NCBI GenBank assembly: GCA_003963305.1
Contig: RXJR01000011.1
Coordinates: 163,906 to 227,905 of the forward strand
Source of the DNA: Candidatus Melainabacteria bacterium
GTDB lineage: Bacteria > Cyanobacteriota > Vampirovibrionia > Obscuribacterales > Obscuribacteraceae
DNA length: 64,000 nucleotides
Direction: 5' to 3'
The notes under the pieces are model-generated. The model did not search any database. It had not been told where the DNA came from and saw only the letters and a program-made list of their open reading frames with translations. A program made the translations under genes and the position numbers. Within the stretch, counting starts at the first letter, position 1; every line of letters starts with the position of its first letter. Positions 61,216-64,000 of this stretch are shown piece by piece.

Positions 61216-61716
61216 ATGCTCGTAAAAGACGCGGAGAAGCTAGCCTGGCAGCTTCTTAAGGAACATAAGCTCAAAGATTGGACTTATCAAACCAACACGA
61301 GAAAACGCACACTGGGGTTGTGTTTTTCCCAATACAAGCGGATCGAGCTCTCGATATACTTCATCGAACACAACTCACCAGCTGTAGTTCGAGAAACTCT
61401 GCTGCATGAAATTGCCCACGCCCTTGTCGGCTCAGACCAGGGACACAACGCAGTCTGGATGGAGATGGCCGAGAAACTGGGCGTCACACCGCGCCGTAAA
61501 AGCGCAGCTGCCGTCATGCCTCCAGGTCCATGGCAGGCGACCTGCAGAGGTTGCAATAGACTCTTTTCGAAGCATCGGAAACCGAAGTATATATCCGGAA
61601 ACAGCTGTGCTATGTGCGGTCCCAAGATTGGCAGATTATTCTATGTGCGCATCGAGTCGGATAGCGCCGTGCCAAAAGGCGCAGCCGCCATGCAACGACA
61701 AACGAACACAAAATAG
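61216..61716 (+). CDS. SprT-like metallopeptidase domain protein
   Basis: A 166-residue protein. The zinc protease motif HEIAHAL (about 70-76) and a following His (GHNAVW) fit the SprT-like family; RELLHEIAHAL-type context is kept. A C-terminal zinc ribbon, CRGC...CAMC (about residues 113-136), is typical for the bacterial SprT/Wss1 group. Eukaryotic SPRTN cleaves DNA-protein crosslinks; bacterial relatives have unclear roles, so a repair function is inference. GGAG is 7 bases before ATG at 61216. It is a single gene. Confidence 0.92.
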   Translation: MLVKDAEKLAWQLLKEHKLKDWTYQTNTRKRTLGLCFSQYKRIELSIYFIEHNSPAVVRETLLHEIAHALVGSDQGHNAVWMEMAEKLGVTPRRKSAAAVMPPGPWQATCRGCNRLFSKHRKPKYISGNSCAMCGPKIGRLFYVRIESDSAVPKGAAAMQRQTNTK

Positions 61717-61973
61717 ATCGGCAAAGCAAATTTGTGGAAATGCAGCCATATATGGTGGCATTGATCCTGCTCGTTCAAAAACAGCTGCCTGTCTGCCTTT
61801 TAGCAAGCAGGAAATTTACTGTTGAGCCAAAACCAGGAAATATTCAGGCTTTCAATCGCCGTTCCTCTTGACTTCCTACCGCCGACAGTACTAAACTGGT
61901 ACGTAAGCATGCAAATCAGCTCATAGAAAGGATTTATGGGTTAACCGGGTTTGATGCTTCAAGGTGATACGAC

Positions 61974-62171
61974 ATGAAAAATCTGGAGCTACTCGCAATC
62001 GTCCTCCTCGTTATTGGAGGTATCAACTGGGGCTTAGTAGGCGCATTTAACTACAATGTAGTTACTTCTCTGCTGGGCGATGGAAGCACCATGACACGCG
62101 CAGTCTACGCTCTTGTCGGTCTCTGTGCGCTTTACGAAGCGTTCAAGATGATGAAGAGCAAAGCCGCGTAG
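61974..62171 (+). CDS. DUF378 small membrane protein
   Basis: A 65-residue protein with two membrane helices. The family signature is complete: LLAIVLLVIGGINWGLVGAFNYNVV (the INWGLVG motif) and TRAVYALVGLCALYEAF. Function of DUF378 is unknown. AAGGTGAT lies before the ATG with a suitable distance. A hairpin follows the stop codon. Its small size and wide distribution suggest a general membrane role. Confidence 0.93.
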   Translation: MKNLELLAIVLLVIGGINWGLVGAFNYNVVTSLLGDGSTMTRAVYALVGLCALYEAFKMMKSKAA

Positions 62172-62183
62172 GAAACCAAAAAC

Positions 62184-62209
62184 AACCGCAACTTAGCAAG
62201 TTTGCGGTT
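62184..62209 (+). terminator. hairpin after the DUF378 gene
   Basis: AACCGCAACTT pairs with AAG-T-TTGCGGTT around a 3-base loop AGC (11 bp, one bulge). No T-run follows, so it is a stabilising hairpin or a weak terminator. Confidence 0.5.
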
Positions 62210-62348
62210 CTAGCTGAAGAAAAAAACAACTGCATAACAGTACAACCGAACGTAGCGGGCTTAAATCGTTGGGCGGTGGAAACTCGCCCACAGATATGAC
62301 CGTTAAGGTGGCTGCACAATGGGTCTGCGTTGCTCTCTGAGAGCTTTT
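62210..62348 (+). other. non-coding stretch with hairpins and a terminator
   Basis: It lies between the DUF378 gene and the convergent small gene 62373-62567. It holds TGGGCG-(9)-CGCCCA (about 62270-62291) and GCTCT-CTG-AGAGC followed by TTTT (62332-62348), which is a standard intrinsic terminator on the plus strand. No ORF. It could be the 3' end of the DUF378 transcript or a small RNA of its own. Confidence 0.45.
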
Positions 62349-62372
62349 AACGCCGGAATGCAGGCTGTACCC

Positions 62373-62567
62373 TCAGGCTGTCTTTCGCTCGTCCGACAGT
62401 CTCTCGACCGCCTGCTCGATATATCTGATCGGAGCCCATTCATCGGCGGAGTGCCGCGTGCACTCTAGCGACTCGCGTATCAAGCGCGCGTTTTCGGGCA
62501 TCTCATTGCGCTCATAATAAGTCGCAAGCCAGATCAGTTCTTTGACAGATTTAGAAATTTCAGACAT
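62373..62567 (-). CDS. small helical protein of unknown function
   Basis: A 64-residue protein, helical and charged, starting MSEISKSVKELIWLATYYERNEMP. It has one likely helix-turn-helix-like pair of helices (residues 3-33, 46-60), but no family is recognised. GGGA is 9 bases before the ATG. It ends 24 bp from the terminator of the opposite strand and is a single-gene unit. Confidence 0.6.
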   Translation of the reverse strand: MSEISKSVKELIWLATYYERNEMPENARLIRESLECTRHSADEWAPIRYIEQAVERLSDERKTA

Positions 62568-62741
62568 TTGTCGTTCCCGCCTAATATTGCCCCGTCCTCA
62601 GACGGGCGCCCACAAATGATTTGTTCCACTGCCGATGCAATTTAACTCTCGCTGCAAGCTTAAGATTCCCATAATCAGACAGATAGAAGCACTCACCCTG
62701 TTCTGGGTATGTAGTGAACGTGGTTACTCGGGTGCAATTGA

Positions 62742-64000
<1,259 letters not shown>

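Overview
The window is a 64 kb piece of a bacterial chromosome of roughly balanced base composition, coding on both strands in short co-directional runs. It has no rRNA, no tRNA I can recognise, no CRISPR array, no transposase and no prophage block. The gene style is long secreted or repetitive proteins of unknown function, many hybrid signalling proteins, a Tad-like and a VirB6/TrbL-like protein, NHEJ-type ligases and Obscuribacter-like giant proteins. That best fits a non-photosynthetic relative of cyanobacteria (Vampirovibrionia/Melainabacteria, Obscuribacterales). The assignment is an inference from remembered family features, not a search.

Layout. 0-8 kb: a polytopic VirB6/TrbL-like membrane protein with a small upstream partner (minus), a PAS-PAS histidine kinase (minus), and a large TadG-like protein with a small secreted partner (plus). 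8-16 kb: small secreted proteins, a glycine-zipper protein, a very large hybrid kinase with two HisKA-HATPase modules, three receivers and an HPt, and a secreted TPR protein. 16-21 kb: a double zinc-ribbon protein, then a LigC-like DNA ligase directly followed by a three-domain LigD (PE-LIG-POL), with no Ku gene in view. 20.6-25 kb: a Nat-type ABC exporter operon whose last permease is fused to a CPBP protease. 24.8-30.5 kb: a secreted VWA protein, an Eco57I-like N6-adenine methylase without a visible nuclease domain, and a receiver-GGDEF-EAL protein. 30.7-39.3 kb: household and membrane genes (LPG-synthase-type membrane protein, patatin lipase, a GH-like secreted protein, Bax-inhibitor-1 family, MutM, Cax antiporter, Nudix, glutamate dehydrogenase). 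39.4-44.2 kb: a PATAN/degenerate-GGDEF protein, a YD-like protein, a macro-domain protein, DNA polymerase IV and a zinc-binding protein. 44.3-49.2 kb: one 1650-residue protein of unknown function. 49.3-64 kb: an FAD oxidoreductase, an orphan OmpR-type regulator, Dps, a repeat-bearing GH75-like protein with a small secreted partner, a DUF547 plus DUF255 pair, a SprT-like protein, DUF378, and the first 419 codons of a kinase-like protein that runs off the window in an Asn-codon microsatellite.

How the genes work together. There is a clear DNA repair and stress theme (LigC, LigD, MutM, Pol IV, Nudix, SprT-like, Dps, macro domain), though the genes are scattered and not in one operon. The second theme is signal transduction in which several conserved phosphorylation residues are missing: one HisKA has Thr for His, three receivers have Ala, Glu or Ser for Asp, and one GGDEF motif is lost.

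The most interesting unexplained signals are: (1) a region at 56.2-56.5 kb with a consensus -35/-10 pair on the minus strand driving a hairpin-rich, apparently non-coding leader or RNA; (2) a family of short hairpin repeats whose stem sequences differ but keep pairing, found only between convergent genes at 9.1 and 43.8 kb; (3) a small gene at 51.9 kb with a strong ribosome binding site placed in front of ATC; and (4) a hairpin that covers the ribosome binding site of the DUF255 gene.
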